Of a stretch of DNA of 64,000 nucleotides, positions 51,118 to 62,230 are shown piece by piece; positions within the stretch are counted from its first letter, which is position 1, and every line of letters begins with the position of its first letter. The stretch is from assembly GCA_029216955.1 (NCBI GenBank), contig JANAVB010015632.1, positions 1 through 64,000 on the forward strand. The letters run 5' to 3'. The stretch is from Iris pallida. Taxonomy: Eukaryota > Streptophyta > Magnoliopsida > Asparagales > Iridaceae. The position numbers were made by a program, and so were the translations under genes. The notes under the pieces were generated by a model. It had not been told where the DNA came from. It was given only the letters and a program-made list of their open reading frames with translations, and ran no database searches.

Positions 51118-53838
51118 TCCTACCCAACTTACAAGAATTTCGTCCTCGAAATTTAGGAATAATAGGGTAGATGGGGTTAAGGGGTAGAAGGTGTAGTTTA
51201 AGGCGAGGATATAGCCACATGACTAAAGTGATACCTTGGGTCCATTTCTCAAGTACAGTGCATTGTCTCTCTAAAATAAGTAAAAGACAAGAACAATAAA
51301 TGGTTCAAAACGATGCTATTGAGTACGAATAAGAAGTTCATAGGCAAAAAAAATAATTCAAAAGAGAATTGCCAAGGCTGTCGCGGATGAGACTCTAGGG
51401 GCAAGTTTTACTATGTCTCCATCCACGTAGGGTAATATAAGTACAATAAACCAAAGTGCAATAGGTTGAGCAGACCATCATGCACCGGTTCTGATTAGAC
51501 AATATGTTATGGATGCACCCAATAAAATATGTCATGATCAAGCTTGGTAAAGAAATAAGCTTGAAAAACTAAGGCTAAATTAGCAGCATTAGATTGTTGA
51601 AATATAAGTAAGGGAGGTAGTGATGAAAGAATTTAAATAGTCTAGGATCTTTTAAAATCTAAGTTCCGCCCGAAGTTTGGGCCTGTGCAGTTGGCTTGTT
51701 TGACTAGCTAAATTAGGGTCCTCTGAATTTATAGTCTGAGTAAACTTATCAACATGGGTCACCAGGACAAAGGCTTTGTTGGGCCATGAGATATTCTACC
51801 CAACTTACAAGAGTTAAGCTAGTAGTGTGATAGGACAATGGGTCAAGCAATTAAGAATAAGCACAAATTTAAGCATTTAAGGAATTAAGTAGAACAAAAT
51901 CACATATCGGGTCGAAAGAATTGAGTCGAGGTTGAGTCCCTATCCGTGGTCGAAAAGATATATCAGTATCATGGTAAATATTATAGTTTAGTCTTTTTGA
52001 CCAGAAAGTCATATCATAAAAATAGAGTATAAGGAGATGGGTTTTAGTGGGACATGATATGTCTACAAGAAGGTGGGCTCGTCTACGTCTTACATATAAA
52101 ATTTGTTAGAAGGTAACAACTAGTATTATACTCCAAATATCAAGGTCACGGTAAGGGACGCCAAAAGATTTAGGATAGAAAGTGGGAGTTCAAGAAGTGA
52201 TAATTAATGCACAAAATAAAGAAGATCAAGTTGGAGCATGAGATAAAATTAAATAAAGAATCCAGTAAAATCATTTAGGGTCATAGTTCTAAAGAGAAGA
52301 TAGTCCATTAGATGAATACAGTTAAGGAACAATCATATCATCTTCTAAATTTTAAACGATTAGCAGGGCACAGCAAAAGATCTAGATTTGATGGAAGGTC
52401 GAGTGAGTCAAGATTGAGATACAGTCACATAGTTTGGTAGATGACTAACAACACTTGTGTATATACTACTATCATGGTCATGATGGATATGGCAATTAGT
52501 ATGGAATACTCCTAACTCATTAGGGTTATCATGGTGGCATACCATTAAAATTTTAACTCGAGTTTCCTCCAAAAAGTTCTTAATAAATTTCTCAAAAATG
52601 AACTACCATAATTCGTATTCACTCCAAGCCGTTAAATTTAATCATGACAAAAATCTAATTCCTTTCATAAATCTCAAAGTAAACATTTATCACGTTACTA
52701 CTAACCTTTCCAAAATTTAACATTTCCACCCAACTTTTAAACTCAAGAGTTCATAAATCATGAATCCAAAAATTTCTATATCACTTCATAACTTTAATAC
52801 TCCAAAATTTTCTCAAATAACCCTCATGATAAACCTTTAACATTTCACGAGCAATCTAAAATTTACATCTCAATATTTTAACACACTCATCAACCAAAAT
52901 TTCTATTTCTAAGTCATTCAAACATAATCACAATTTTTAAATGGTAAATTCCCTTAATCAATCAAAATAACTTTTCATCACATCATTAGTAACTTTTCCC
53001 AAAAATTATAATATTAGCAATCCAACGTTAAACTCAACATTCAATTTTTTTTACCAAAATTTGATATCCATAATCACAACTTTTCAAACCCAAAATCTAA
53101 ATAGGTTTCTAAATCTTCAATCAAAGGATACGATTTCAAATTTGAAATTTTCCTCAAAAATCGTTTCCACATCCTCCAATTATTTTAAACCAAGATTTCA
53201 ATATCATTACTTCTACTTAAAGTTTGAAAATTAATGAACATATAAATTGCAACTTGTACGACTCAATTTAAATAGCTCATACTGCCACTTTTTATGATCT
53301 ATACCTGCTCAAGATGTATAACTATAACTATAACTCATTAAGTCATAGATATCAAAACTCAAAACTCCAATCCATTTCTTAAATTAATGGTATATTGATT
53401 CTAGCTATTTTTCCTACAGTATCAAATAAAATTTCTATAAATTCTCTGGTGATTACTACCTAGAAATCTCATGATAAAAACTCCCTTTGGTAATATCTCA
53501 ACTTTCAAACTACTAATCCTTAATCACACTTTTAGTAAATGCTTTTATAACTTAGTTAAGGTCTCAATGTATTCCGAGTGTCAATGTAATCACTCTAGCC
53601 ATATTTTTGACCAAAGAGTATATAGTAGTGTAGTCATCCTTCTAACCATGATTAATCTCAAGAAGATAAGGGTATTGGTAGAAAGAGCTCAAGCAAGATG
53701 CAAAAATCAAGGAGGACAACGAGAGTTTGGAATTTGGAAACCTAGGAAGGTGGTCAAGTATGTAGATGAGATTCCTAGACTCTGATCTTATATTGCAGGC
53801 TCACCTCGGTACAATTACGTAACCGAAGTGACAAACTC
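51118..53838 (-). other. Element E interior, non-coding
   Basis: It begins with a polypurine-like tract (element sense TGTAAGTTGGGTAGGA) and the Tekay-type TTCGAGGACGAAATTC. The part at about 51330-52445 matches the element C core. About 1.2 kb (52450-53650), AT-rich with many TTTCAAAA-type words, has no counterpart in C. The text after about 53665 resembles C again near 18095. No gag or pol similarity was found in any frame. Confidence 0.72.
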
Positions 53839-53856
53839 GACCTACATGAGCCACCA
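53839..53856 (-). other. Element E primer binding site (two changes)
   Basis: In element sense TGGTGGCTCATGTAGGTC differs from the common site by two C-to-T changes, consistent with an older insertion. Confidence 0.75.
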
Positions 53857-53864
53857 CAAAAATA

Positions 53865-55890
53865 TGTAATGCCTCTGTCCCAAAATACGTAGGACTAGGT
53901 ACATAGACATGCCAGCTGTATACATACGAAGTATACTCCAATATATGGAAACCTCGTATGAATACATAAGCTGTAAAATACAGTAAACTAAGAGTAATCT
54001 AATCTCATCCACAAATATAAGAATAAAAGATATCATATAATCAACTGTAATAAGTCTTTATACAATATGTTGGGCGGAGACAAATCCACTACGAACAAGT
54101 AAGAGAAAAATATACATGAAAACTGAAATAATTTGGCGGGAGTAGCAAGAAAAGACCCAAGATATGTCATCTCCGAATGAATAGAGAAGATCACGACCTC
54201 GGCTAGAATACATGCGAATGACAATAGCATACACCTGGAGAGATAACCAGGTCCTCAGAGGGACGTAATAAGATACATAATATCATGCCATATAAACTGA
54301 ATAAATACTGCTCAATAATAATAAGTAAGATCGGATCATAACATGGTCCAATACCTCACCATTTGGATTAGCGTACCATCCCCCCAACCAAACAAGGACA
54401 AGAGATGGCACACTAACCCACGAGAAGTATATCTCCAAGTCACACATCCAATATGGTATCCGGACCCCAACAAGATTCAATACCTTCTCATCGGAGTAGT
54501 AAGCCACACCTACAACCAAACAAGGACAAGATGTGGCAAACTAATCCGCGACAAGTTATTGTTCCAAGCCACGGTCAAATACAAGTACCCAAACCAAGAG
54601 TACTCATATCTAACAGATAAAGGTGCCTAACCAATCTAAATGAATGCAGTTTTAAGAACAGTTCATGGTCGCATAACTACCGGGTCAAGTCAGGAAAAGT
54701 ACCAATACAGTACAGTACCTCAGTAGCGAGTCACAACACCATATATTATTTCTCAGTATCGAGCGAGTCTATAGCATATAGTCTACCTATCGTTCCTCAG
54801 TAGCGAGCGAGTCTACGATAGATAGGGTGGTAGTCAACTTTCAATCATGTTCTTTCCGTCCAATGCTAACTCATAACTGCTAAGTCTTCTAGCATGCAAC
54901 TCTATTAGCAGTTATTTCCTAACATACGGCTTATACGTACTGGTGGCCAGCCAATCACGCATGTCCGAGTCCTATATGTGACTCACAACAATGTAGTATA
55001 AATGTGTCAAGGTCTATGAATGCAACACACAAAGGGTGGTCCCTTAAATCTAAGTTCAATGTATAAGAAAATAGTACATAGCAGGAATAGAACTAAACAG
55101 TAAAAATTCTATCTACTTATGTCATGTATCACAGTTTATTTTGCAAAAAATAAATAATAAATAAATACATGAATATGAGCTAAAGTAAAATAATTAGCTA
55201 ATGGCAAGGTACCTTGCCTGAGGTTATGTGCAAAAGGGAATAATCTAGTAGCTCGAACCAGCAAATAAACGAAGCAAGAAAAGCCAAATCTCGCAGATGA
55301 CTCCGAATGCTGTAATAAACATCACGAACGAGTTTGGAAAAAAAAATATGTCTAGGAAACGCCTGTGTAAAAGTCAAATTCTGGAACATGGATAAAATAG
55401 TAATTTCGGGTCAAAACAATGTCCGTCGTTGGACCAATTTTGCACCGAAATGCGTGCCAGAATCTACGGTCTCTAAAATTTTCAAACTATATGTCTACGG
55501 GTCCGATTTGAGGAGACGAACTCAACGGTATGTCCAGTTTTGGATTTCGATGAGCCATGCACAAATTCGTCCGTTGAGTGGGATTGTGGGCCCGCCAAAA
55601 TGGCGTCCCGGTCAACGGTCTCAGAATCGGACCAAACTTGGCATATAGGATCAGAGAAATGATATGGTCCTGCTGGCGGAAGTTTCGTCTCGATTTGACG
55701 AACATGCACAAAGTAATTGGCAAATTTGCAAAGAGGTCGATACGATGAATTTCGATAGATACACATCAAATTCGTCGCGCACACACAACCAATTTGAATT
55801 CCGTCAAAGTCCACACGTCCACGAAGTCGATACGCATCTTTCGATGCTTTCTGTTCGTAACCACGTCGCTCGGTTTGGCGGGACACACGT
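53865..55890 (-). repeat. Element E 5' LTR (right copy, truncated)
   Basis: It starts TGTAATGCCTCTGTCC and matches the left LTR (with the F insertion removed) until GGCGGGACACACGT at 55890, then similarity stops. The missing part includes the TATA box and LTR start. Confidence 0.87.
55203..55218. other. Perfect 16-bp palindrome in E right LTR
   Basis: GGCAAGGTACCTTGCC, identical to 48680-48695 and so unchanged since insertion. Confidence 0.7.
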
Positions 55891-56336
55891 ATATATTTGT
55901 AAATACTTGAGTTATGACTCGTATTTTCTATTGTCTCCTTCAACATTGAGATTTAAATTTACAAAGTTTAGTAATTCGCTAGAATTTAGTATTTATGCAA
56001 AATTTAAGAATTCATGGCTCACAATTTGATTCTTGGGGCAATAAAACAATCTTACAAGAAAGTTACAAAAATATGATCAATTCGAGTTGAAATTTTGGAG
56101 AAAAAGAGAACTTTTAGTAGATATTAAATTTAAATAAAATTTAGAAATTTAGAGTTCAAACAAATGAATAGAAGATCGACACCAACATTTTAGATCCTTA
56201 TACGACATTTTCGTCCAACACACTTATGCAAACTTAACGGATGTTTGAGCCACACATAACAGAAATGGCTCCGGATTGAAAAAAAATAATACGAGGGTTC
56301 GATGCCAAGTCGCGTGAGGTACATTTCCAAATATCT
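55891..56336. other. AT-rich spacer, nothing recognised
   Basis: About 450 bp with no similarity to the LTRs before it and no coding frame. It begins at the deletion joint that cut the E LTR. Confidence 0.5.
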
Positions 56337-56526
56337 ATCTATATTACTATATGATAAGAAAAGTTAGCTTTACCGTAATTTTTTTCCTTCTAAATATGTT
56401 CTTGTCTAGCTTTACTAATTAAAGTTGTTTATCTATACTACTATATAATAAGAAATGTTGGTTTCTTCGTAATTTTTTTCTTTTGCTAAATATGTCATTG
56501 TCTAACTTTACTAATTAAAATTATTT
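56337..56526 (+). repeat. Tandem duplication of a 94-bp AT-rich unit
   Basis: Two diverged copies (56337-56430 and 56431-56526) share ATCTATA(T/C)TACTATAT, CGTAATTTTTTTC and TTTACTAATTAAA. The starts resemble 5' ends reported for plant Helitrons (TCTATA...), but no CTAG hairpin terminus was found. Confidence 0.6.
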
Positions 56527-57054
56527 AATTAAATTTTATAAGGACAACTAGGTAATTATGTATAATAGAAATTTCAAAAAAGTAACGTTTATTTTTTGGT
56601 TTTTATTTTTCAAAGACGGTTAAAACACGTAAGGCCATATATGTGCCTATATACTTTAGTAAATACCTAGAGTGAAATCACAAAGTTTTAGGGGCTTTCC
56701 TGTAATTTGCCCTCACAAAACCCTCTCTCATGATCCCTTCTCCTGCCTCCCCAATTTCAGGCAGTAGCACCTAGGTGAGTTTTATTTTCTCATTCCCCCC
56801 TTCTTTCTGCGTTTCCTTTTCGCAACCAAACTAATTATCTAAACCTTAAAGTAGAGTAAGTACCTCAACAAAGATCCATCAATTTCAAAATTTAGAATAA
56901 CCATAGGTTATCACACAAGACCTATTTTATCTAACCTTAAGGTTGTAAGTACATCAACAAAGATCCATCAATTTCAAGGTTACAAAAGCGCATTTAGATG
57001 CCAAGGTCCTACCGAGCCTAGGCGCAAACGTCCCAAAGCGAGGATATATACAAT
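56527..57054. other. Non-coding stretch before the orphan exon
   Basis: It is pyrimidine-rich around 56700-56830 and has one GT-donor-like site (CTAGGTGAGT near 56773). The sequence ACAAAGATCCATCAATTTCAA occurs twice (about 56870 and 56957). No frame was recognised. Confidence 0.45.
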
Positions 57055-57218
57055 TTAACTGGACAATGACTTCTGCGTAGACTTAGGTTTCTGCACCGTT
57101 AGCCTGCCCTTCGTCTGGACTGCATAATGATAGTGATCTTCACCTCGCAGCGAGAAAGTCGTCTGTAGATCTTTCCCAATGTACATTGCACCCCCAGTCC
57201 GTATCGTAAAGGTCTCCA
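57055..57218 (-). pseudogene. Orphan coding exon of an unrecognised protein
   Basis: Fifty-four codons are open on the minus strand, from an AG acceptor-like site at 57219-57220 to a TAA at 57055-57057. The peptide has a balanced composition, with GGAMYIGKDLQTTF, LRGEDHYHYAVQTKG and a lysine-rich tail ending SLSS. This looks like a real C-terminal exon, unlike the low-complexity frames around it. I do not recognise the family. The Harbinger element starts four bases upstream, so any earlier exons are displaced or lost. It may be a captured or relict host-gene fragment. Confidence 0.5.
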
Positions 57219-57219
57219 C

Positions 57220-57222
57220 TTA
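57220..57222. other. TTA target site beside the Harbinger end
   Basis: PIF/Harbinger elements duplicate a TTA or TAA trinucleotide. The matching right copy was not found. Confidence 0.45.
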
Positions 57223-57499
57223 GGTCCCGTTTGGTTCACCGAGTTGGACAACATAATGTAATCGACATTACGTCATAATCCCAATTAAGATGTTTGGTTG
57301 GACAATTTTTCTCTAGATGTAATGTAATAGCAATTACAAACTTGATTATATTACATCTATTCCTATTCAAATCAATTACATCATAAAACCTATGTAATCC
57401 TAATTACATTACATCCTCAAATCTTAAATTACAATTTTACCATTTAAAAAAATTCCAACCCATAAAAATCCCGATCGGTCTAAAAAGATCTAAAAAAAA

Positions 57500-57670
57500 A
57501 TTTCACTCCTCCTCCTCCACCGCCCGCCCCCTCCGGTGCCTCCTCCTCCTCTTCCTCCTCCTCCGCTGCATCCATCGCCCGCCCCCTCCGGTGCCGCCGC
57601 CTCCTCCTCCGCTGCCTCCACCTCCTCCTCCTCCACCACCGCCTCAGCCTCCGCCTCCTCCTCCGCCTGC
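57500..57670. repeat. (CCT)n-like low-complexity tract
   Basis: Imperfect CTC/CCG trinucleotides hold a longer unit (CGCCCGCCCCCTCCGGTGC) that occurs twice, at about 57522 and 57578. In plus sense it could encode a proline-rich N terminus of the transposase; arginine- or glutamate-rich frames on the other strand are artefacts. Confidence 0.75.
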
Positions 57671-57719
57671 CGGAGCTCGAAAATTTCAAGGTATTATTTC
57701 TTTTAATGAAATTTTGGGT

Positions 57720-57955
57720 TCTACTTGCTAGAAGTTTTTTTTAATGAAAATTTGGGTTCAATTTATTTGAATGTTTGATGAAAATATTATGAATGATTTG
57801 GGTTCTACTTGCTCGAAAATTCCAAGTTTTTTAGCCTACTATGGGTTCTACTTGCTCGAAATTTATTTGAATGTTATTATGAATGATATTAATATTATGA
57901 ATGATTTGGGTTCTACTTGCTCGAAAATATTATTTGAATGTTATTATCCCAAGTT
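57720..57955. repeat. Imperfect direct repeats of TTGGGTTCTACTTGCTCGAAA
   Basis: At least four diverged copies of a TGGGTTCTACTTGCT(C/A)GAA unit lie with TTATTTGAATGTTAT spacers, probably inside an intron of the transposase gene. Confidence 0.7.
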
Positions 57956-58333
57956 ATGATAATCATCCTTTGAAAATTTATTTGAATGTTATTTTGTAAC
58001 ATCTTTGTATTGGAATTTTATATGGGCTGGGGTCAGTTACTGATATCTATCTATGGGCTGCTTACATTTCCCCTGGTAAAGTCTTTGTTCGTTGTGATCA
58101 GCGTTTTGATGCAATTTGTTGCATATTTTAATCATTATACTCTTAAAAAATTGAAAATTTCAAGTATTCTACAATATTTGACCAACATCACTATTGTTTG
58201 GGTATTACTACATTAATGTCTCGTCTTCATCCAAGTGAGAAATATTAGTTCATCATAGAGACTGATTATATGGAAGTATTCATGCAGTAATGGCTCGTCT
58301 TCATTCAAGTGAGAGAAAGAAGTTGATTGCCAT

Positions 58334-59420
58334 ATGTACTTGTTGCACATTTTCAATTTACTAAACTGGTTTTTTCAAGCTGTTGCTTCTACATCTATGA
58401 TGTATGCTAGAAGAAAGTCTTTAGAGAGACATAAATATGCACTTAACTTCTTCAGAAATAGGGAGATAGTAAACGAGTTGGTTTATAGGAGTGAAACTCA
58501 TTGTATTGAACAATTAAGGATGAGTAGGCGTGCTTTTCATGTTATGTGAGAAAAAGTTGAAAGAGATGGCGGTTTAAAGGCATCAAAGAATCTATTGGTG
58601 GATGAGCAAGTGGCAATATTTTTGCATATCATAGGACATGATATAAATAATCGGAATATTAAATTTCATTTTAAGAGATCAGATGAGACAGTTAGCAAGT
58701 ATTTCAGCAATGTTTTGAATTCTATCATACGCCTGCAAGAAGACTCGTTGAAAAAACCAGAACCAATTCCAGAAAACTGCAATGATGAGAGATGGAAATA
58801 TTTTAAGGTATGAAGTATAACCTTGTAACATAATATGTAGCATCTTCTTAGAAAAATTGTATTTAACTACGCTAGTTATCTTTTCTCTAAATATATAGGG
58901 ATGTTTAGGGGCACTAGATGGGACACATGTTAGTATGAGAGTTCCTTTAGAAGATCAAGCTAAGTTTCGGAATCGGAGTGGGAAAGTTACAACAAATGTT
59001 TTGGGAGTTTGTTCTCAAGATTTGCAGTTTATTTATGTCTTGGCCGGTTGGGAAGGTTCTGCTGCGGATGGTAGGGTGCTCCGTGATGCTATTAGTAGGA
59101 GAAATGGTTTAAAAGTTCCACATGGTAATTTACTTTTAAATTGTGAAGTACTTTTTCCCCCCTTTTTCTAAAAAAGATTTTTAAAAATTATTATCTTATG
59201 TAGGTCACTATTACCTTGTGGATGCTGGATATGCAAATTGTGAGGGATATTTAGCTCCGTACCGAAGAACATGTTATCACCTTAATGAGTGGAGAGAAGG
59301 CCACCAACCCAATACTCCTAGAGAGTTTTTAACATGAAGCATTCAAGAGCTAGGAATGTGATCGAGAGATGTTTTGGTGTACTTAAGAGTCGATGGACAA
59401 TTCTTAGGGGTCCTTCGTTC
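58334..59420 (+). pseudogene. HARBI1-like transposase (DDE_4 nuclease), broken
   Basis: The N-terminal part has YARRKSLERHKYALNFF and MSRRAFHVM, then a TGA (58547-58549), then VDEQVAIFLHIIGHD and RSDETVSKYFSNVL. A 91-bp intron (58808-58898, GT-AG) precedes GCLGALDGTHV, the first catalytic aspartate. A 79-bp intron (59125-59203) precedes HYYLVDAGY, the second aspartate. A one-base loss near 59328 shifts the frame. The third acidic residue follows in the shifted frame (NVIERCFGVLK), and similarity ends at GPSF near 59420. Introns in frame with conserved codons show that this is a genomic transposon copy. It cannot be active. Confidence 0.88.
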
Positions 59421-59423
59421 TAA

Positions 59424-59594
59424 AAAATTGTGTTGGTTTATGAACCGTCCTAAATTGCATTAGATCTCCAAATTAACTATGCTTTTGGTTCTCCTGATGT
59501 AGCAGTATACTGTAATATAGGATGTGAGCTAGAGGCTACGCCGGCTACTTAAGCCTTGCTTGGGAGCAAGGCTCGGCAAAATTGTGTTGGTTTA
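59424..59594. repeat. 17-bp direct repeats around a 137-bp segment
   Basis: AAAATTGTGTTGGTTTA occurs at 59424-59440 and 59578-59594. The enclosed segment ends with a perfect 8-bp hairpin (GCCTTGCTTGGGAGCAAGGC, about 59553-59572). It could be a small insertion with a long target duplication; its class is unknown. Confidence 0.5.
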
Positions 59595-59671
59595 TTTTGG
59601 ACTTTGGGATTTTAAATCCGCGATTTGTAATGGCGAAATTCCATTGACAAAACTGCTGTTGTACTTAAGTT

Positions 59672-59838
59672 AGGAGGCGTTTGGGAGTTCTAGAGTTAGC
59701 AATGGAGTTCTAAAGATAAGAGAGAAGGAAATGGAGTTTTACAAAAGTCCACTCGCGTTGGAGTTTTGCTAACTCCAGTTTTGATGTCGTCTTGGAGTAA
59801 AAAAATGGAGTTTTGTCCAACTCCAAAAACACTCCCAA
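59672..59838. repeat. MITE-like segment rich in GGAGTT/AACTCC
   Basis: The ends GGAGGCGTTTGGGAGTT and AACTCCAAAAACACTCCC are roughly inverted, with internal AACTCC and GGAGTT words. TTA stands at the left border, but no matching duplication was found at the right. Confidence 0.4.
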
Positions 59839-60281
59839 TCACATTATAATTTAGTAATTCGGAGTTTGGAGGCCCAACCAAGAGGTAGTCAAAGGTGCAA
59901 GGCGTACTCGAGACATAAATGATCCATATCGTCCGAGGCACAAGGATCACTTAAGGCGCGCGTCCGACGAAGCGAGGCACAAATAAAAAATAATAAAAAT
60001 ATACATAAATAAATTAAAAAATTAGTAATGCAAAAAAATAAAACCAAATAACATATTAAAACCAACAAAAATATATTAAACATAACCAAGTGAACTAGCA
60101 GAACAGCAGTAGCAATAACAATCAACACAACTGACAAGAGCTTTTATTCTTCCTACCACACTTTTATTAAGTTTTAGTTTTTTCAGTTCAACTGTAACCA
60201 ACTTTGACAACCGTATAAATGGCTACCTCCCTCCTACTTGTATGAGATAAGGATCATCTTTTTGCCTTGAAGTTTTTTTTT

Positions 60282-60283
<2 letters not shown>

Positions 60284-60332
<49 letters not shown>
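60284..60332. repeat. (TA)n microsatellite
   Basis: About 48 bp of AT dinucleotides on the 3' side of the minus-strand SINE head. Confidence 0.97.
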
Positions 60333-60338
<6 letters not shown>

Positions 60339-60349
60339 AAACATTGGGT

Positions 60350-60436
60350 AAATGTGGCGAACTCGCCTCCACTGGGGCTCGAACTCCTGACCACTTGGGC
60401 CACATGCATCTCTCTTAACCACTAGGCTAGAGGTCA
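60350..60436 (-). ncRNA. tRNA-derived SINE head with Pol III A and B boxes
   Basis: On the minus strand the A box TAGCCTAGTGG (60429-60419) and the B box GGAGTTCGAGCC (60387-60376) are spaced as in tRNA genes. The intervening text AAGAGAGATGCATGTGGCCC resembles a diverged tRNA. The acceptor stem does not pair well, so this is a SINE or tRNA relic and not a tRNA gene. It sits between two (TA)n tracts. Confidence 0.7.
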
Positions 60437-60439
60437 TTT

Positions 60440-60440
<1 letters not shown>

Positions 60441-60497
<57 letters not shown>
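60441..60497. repeat. (TA)n microsatellite
   Basis: About 57 bp of AT dinucleotides on the 5' side of the minus-strand SINE head. Confidence 0.97.
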
Positions 60498-60499
<2 letters not shown>

Positions 60500-60654
60500 A
60501 ACAAAGAAAAAAAAAACCACAAGGCACACCTAGGTGCGGCTTTTCTTGGTCGCGCCTTGCTGAAAGGTTCACCTTAGGTGCGCCCGGAGAAAAATGTGTC
60601 GTCTAGTGAGATGCGAGGCGCAACTGCTGCGCCTTTGACTACCATGAGCCCAAC

Positions 60655-61031
60655 TCCACAAAGCCTTATGTTTCTTTTCCAAACAATGTTCCCAAACTAT
60701 TACCAGAAGTAGCACATTTTTACTATCGATAATATTAATGAACAATAAATTTTCTTGTTATGTCAGATGATACTATCTATTCCCTTTCCTAGAGAGAACA
60801 TAAAATGAAAAATGGGAGAACCGTAAGAGAGTCATATAACAATATGCTGATTTATTTATCTTACACCTGTTTATGGGCACAACTCTTGCACTATATGATT
60901 CCTCACAAAGGTTGCAAGGCTATGCCTCTAGACTGTCATACCTGTGTCTGATACATCAAACATGAAACTTCCTCATCATGCATGTCACATTTCGATTCTG
61001 CAGAATCGATAAGTTGCCACTAGGTGTGACA
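60655..61031 (+). repeat. Possible 5' LTR end of element H
   Basis: The stretch ends AGGTGTGACA just before a primer-binding-like site. The LTR start cannot be set because no second copy is in the window. The first part may belong to the MITE-like sequence interrupted at 59879. Confidence 0.4.
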
Positions 61032-61255
61032 TAATGGTATTATAGAACGGTATACTTCTTCGGATTTTAAAATTATTTTCTTTTTGGAAGTTTTGATATG
61101 ATTTCTCGATTGAATGTTTTTTGGTGTGCGCTAGCAAGTTCGTAAATATTGATGTACGAAAAATTACTTTCTTTTGTAGAGATGATAAAAAACGAACAAT
61201 GTGAGTATCTCAAGGGTGGTAGCCTCAATCGACCTGATATAAAAAATGTTGTGCA

Positions 61256-62230
61256 TGATGGAGGCGCAGTAGAAAAAGAATGAAGGCCAACAACCACAAG
61301 CTAATGCTTAACAAAAAAAGCTTTAGGCGTAGATTTAGACAGTTTGATGTGCAACAGAAGCAACTAGATACTCTGACATGGATAGTTTCTATCATGACGA
61401 ACAACAATAATACTACTGTAGTAGCCACGACTCAAGAGATTGTGGCAGAAGAAGCGGAGGAAGCCCAACCCACGACGAAGAAGTCTACTTTTAAAGCCTC
61501 TGAATTCAAGAAGATGAGCCCCCATAATTCAATGACAGAGCCGAACCGGATGAAGTGATGTACTGGATAGCTGAAAACGATGGCGTGCTCGAGCTCATTG
61601 GCATACAAGGGTCCAAGAAGGTAGCATTCACGTCTGTATAGCTACGCTTGATGGCACATGATTGGTGGGAAGCTAAAGAAGAAGGCGATCTACGACACCA
61701 ACTGTAATACCAGAATCACTTGGGAGATGTTTAAGCAAGCATTTCTCAAGTGTTCATTTTTTGAGTAGTTCGTCAGCAAAAAGCGGATGAGTTTGTTGCG
61801 CTTAAGCAAGGGAGCATGTCAGACTCAGTAGATGACTACGATGCATAATTCACAAAACTTGCTAAGTTTCCCGGCTCTTTTCTACCGGATGAGGAGACAA
61901 AGTGCCAAAGATTTCAACAGAGCCTGAATGATGATTTGCGAGACATACTGGAAATCATATGAAGTCGCTCTCGAGAATGAGCGACTATTTGGTCATAATA
62001 CTCAAAAGACTGCAAAACAACCACAATAACTTCAACAAGTGTCCTCATAAAGCTGAAGGATCCGAAGTGCCCAAGTGTCAGAACACAAGTGAACATAAAT
62101 GGCCCAATCTAGGAGTTTAATGTTTTAAGTTTGGCAAATATGGGCACTAGGCTACAGAGTGCCGGGGAGGGGGTTTCAAATGTAGTCGCATATACCACAT
62201 GACTAATGAATGCCAAGCTGGAAGGGTGAA
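61256..62230 (+). pseudogene. Element H gag remnant
   Basis: Recognisable pieces are TTKKSTFKASEFKK, then PDEVMYWIAENDGVLELIG, LMAHDWWEAKEEGDL and a QGSMS-like motif, spread over several frames and interrupted by stops. A degraded zinc knuckle (CFKFGKYGH, near 62120) lacks a cysteine, and a second is also incomplete. Confidence 0.75.

Larger units (their letters stand above)
36972..55890 (-). mobile_element. Element E: non-coding LTR element (LARD-like), host of element F
   Basis: The element reads leftward. Its left LTR (36972-37253 plus 47651-51117, about 3.75 kb) is split by element F. The interior (51118-53864, 2.7 kb) has no coding similarity. The right LTR (53865-55890) is truncated and lacks about 1.75 kb. 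The LTRs are related to those of element A (for example the block 48800-49400 versus 500-1040), but the interior contains a core shared with element C. Loss of the U3 part of the 5' LTR means this copy cannot be transcribed from its own promoter. Confidence 0.86.
57223..59420 (+). mobile_element. PIF/Harbinger DNA transposon, decayed
   Basis: The left end GGTCCCGTTTGGTTCACCG is typical of plant PIF/Harbinger termini. It is followed by an AT-rich subterminal region with many TGTAATC/ATTACATT words, then a proline-type CCTCCT-rich stretch and a transposase gene with introns. The right terminal repeat was not found, so the right border is set at the last recognisable transposase codon. The accessory Myb-like protein of these elements is not seen. 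Confidence 0.8.
59879..60647. mobile_element. 769-bp inverted-repeat element containing a SINE head
   Basis: The termini share GGTAGTCAAAGGYGCA in inverted orientation, and GGCGC/GCGCC-rich arms extend inward on both sides (59879-59985 and about 60515-60647). The element is flanked by GCCCAAC (59872-59878 and 60648-60654), a possible 7-bp target duplication. The centre has two (TA)n tracts around a tRNA-like sequence. No transposase is present. It could be a hAT- or Mutator-type non-autonomous element; the class is not settled. Confidence 0.62.

Noticed and set aside
57480..57689. Arginine-rich frame on the minus strand
   Set aside because: It is the complement of the CCTCCT low-complexity tract and shows no domain.
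60350..60436. A functional tRNA gene
   Set aside because: A and B boxes are good, but the acceptor stem pairs poorly and the anticodon arm is unclear, so a SINE head is more likely.
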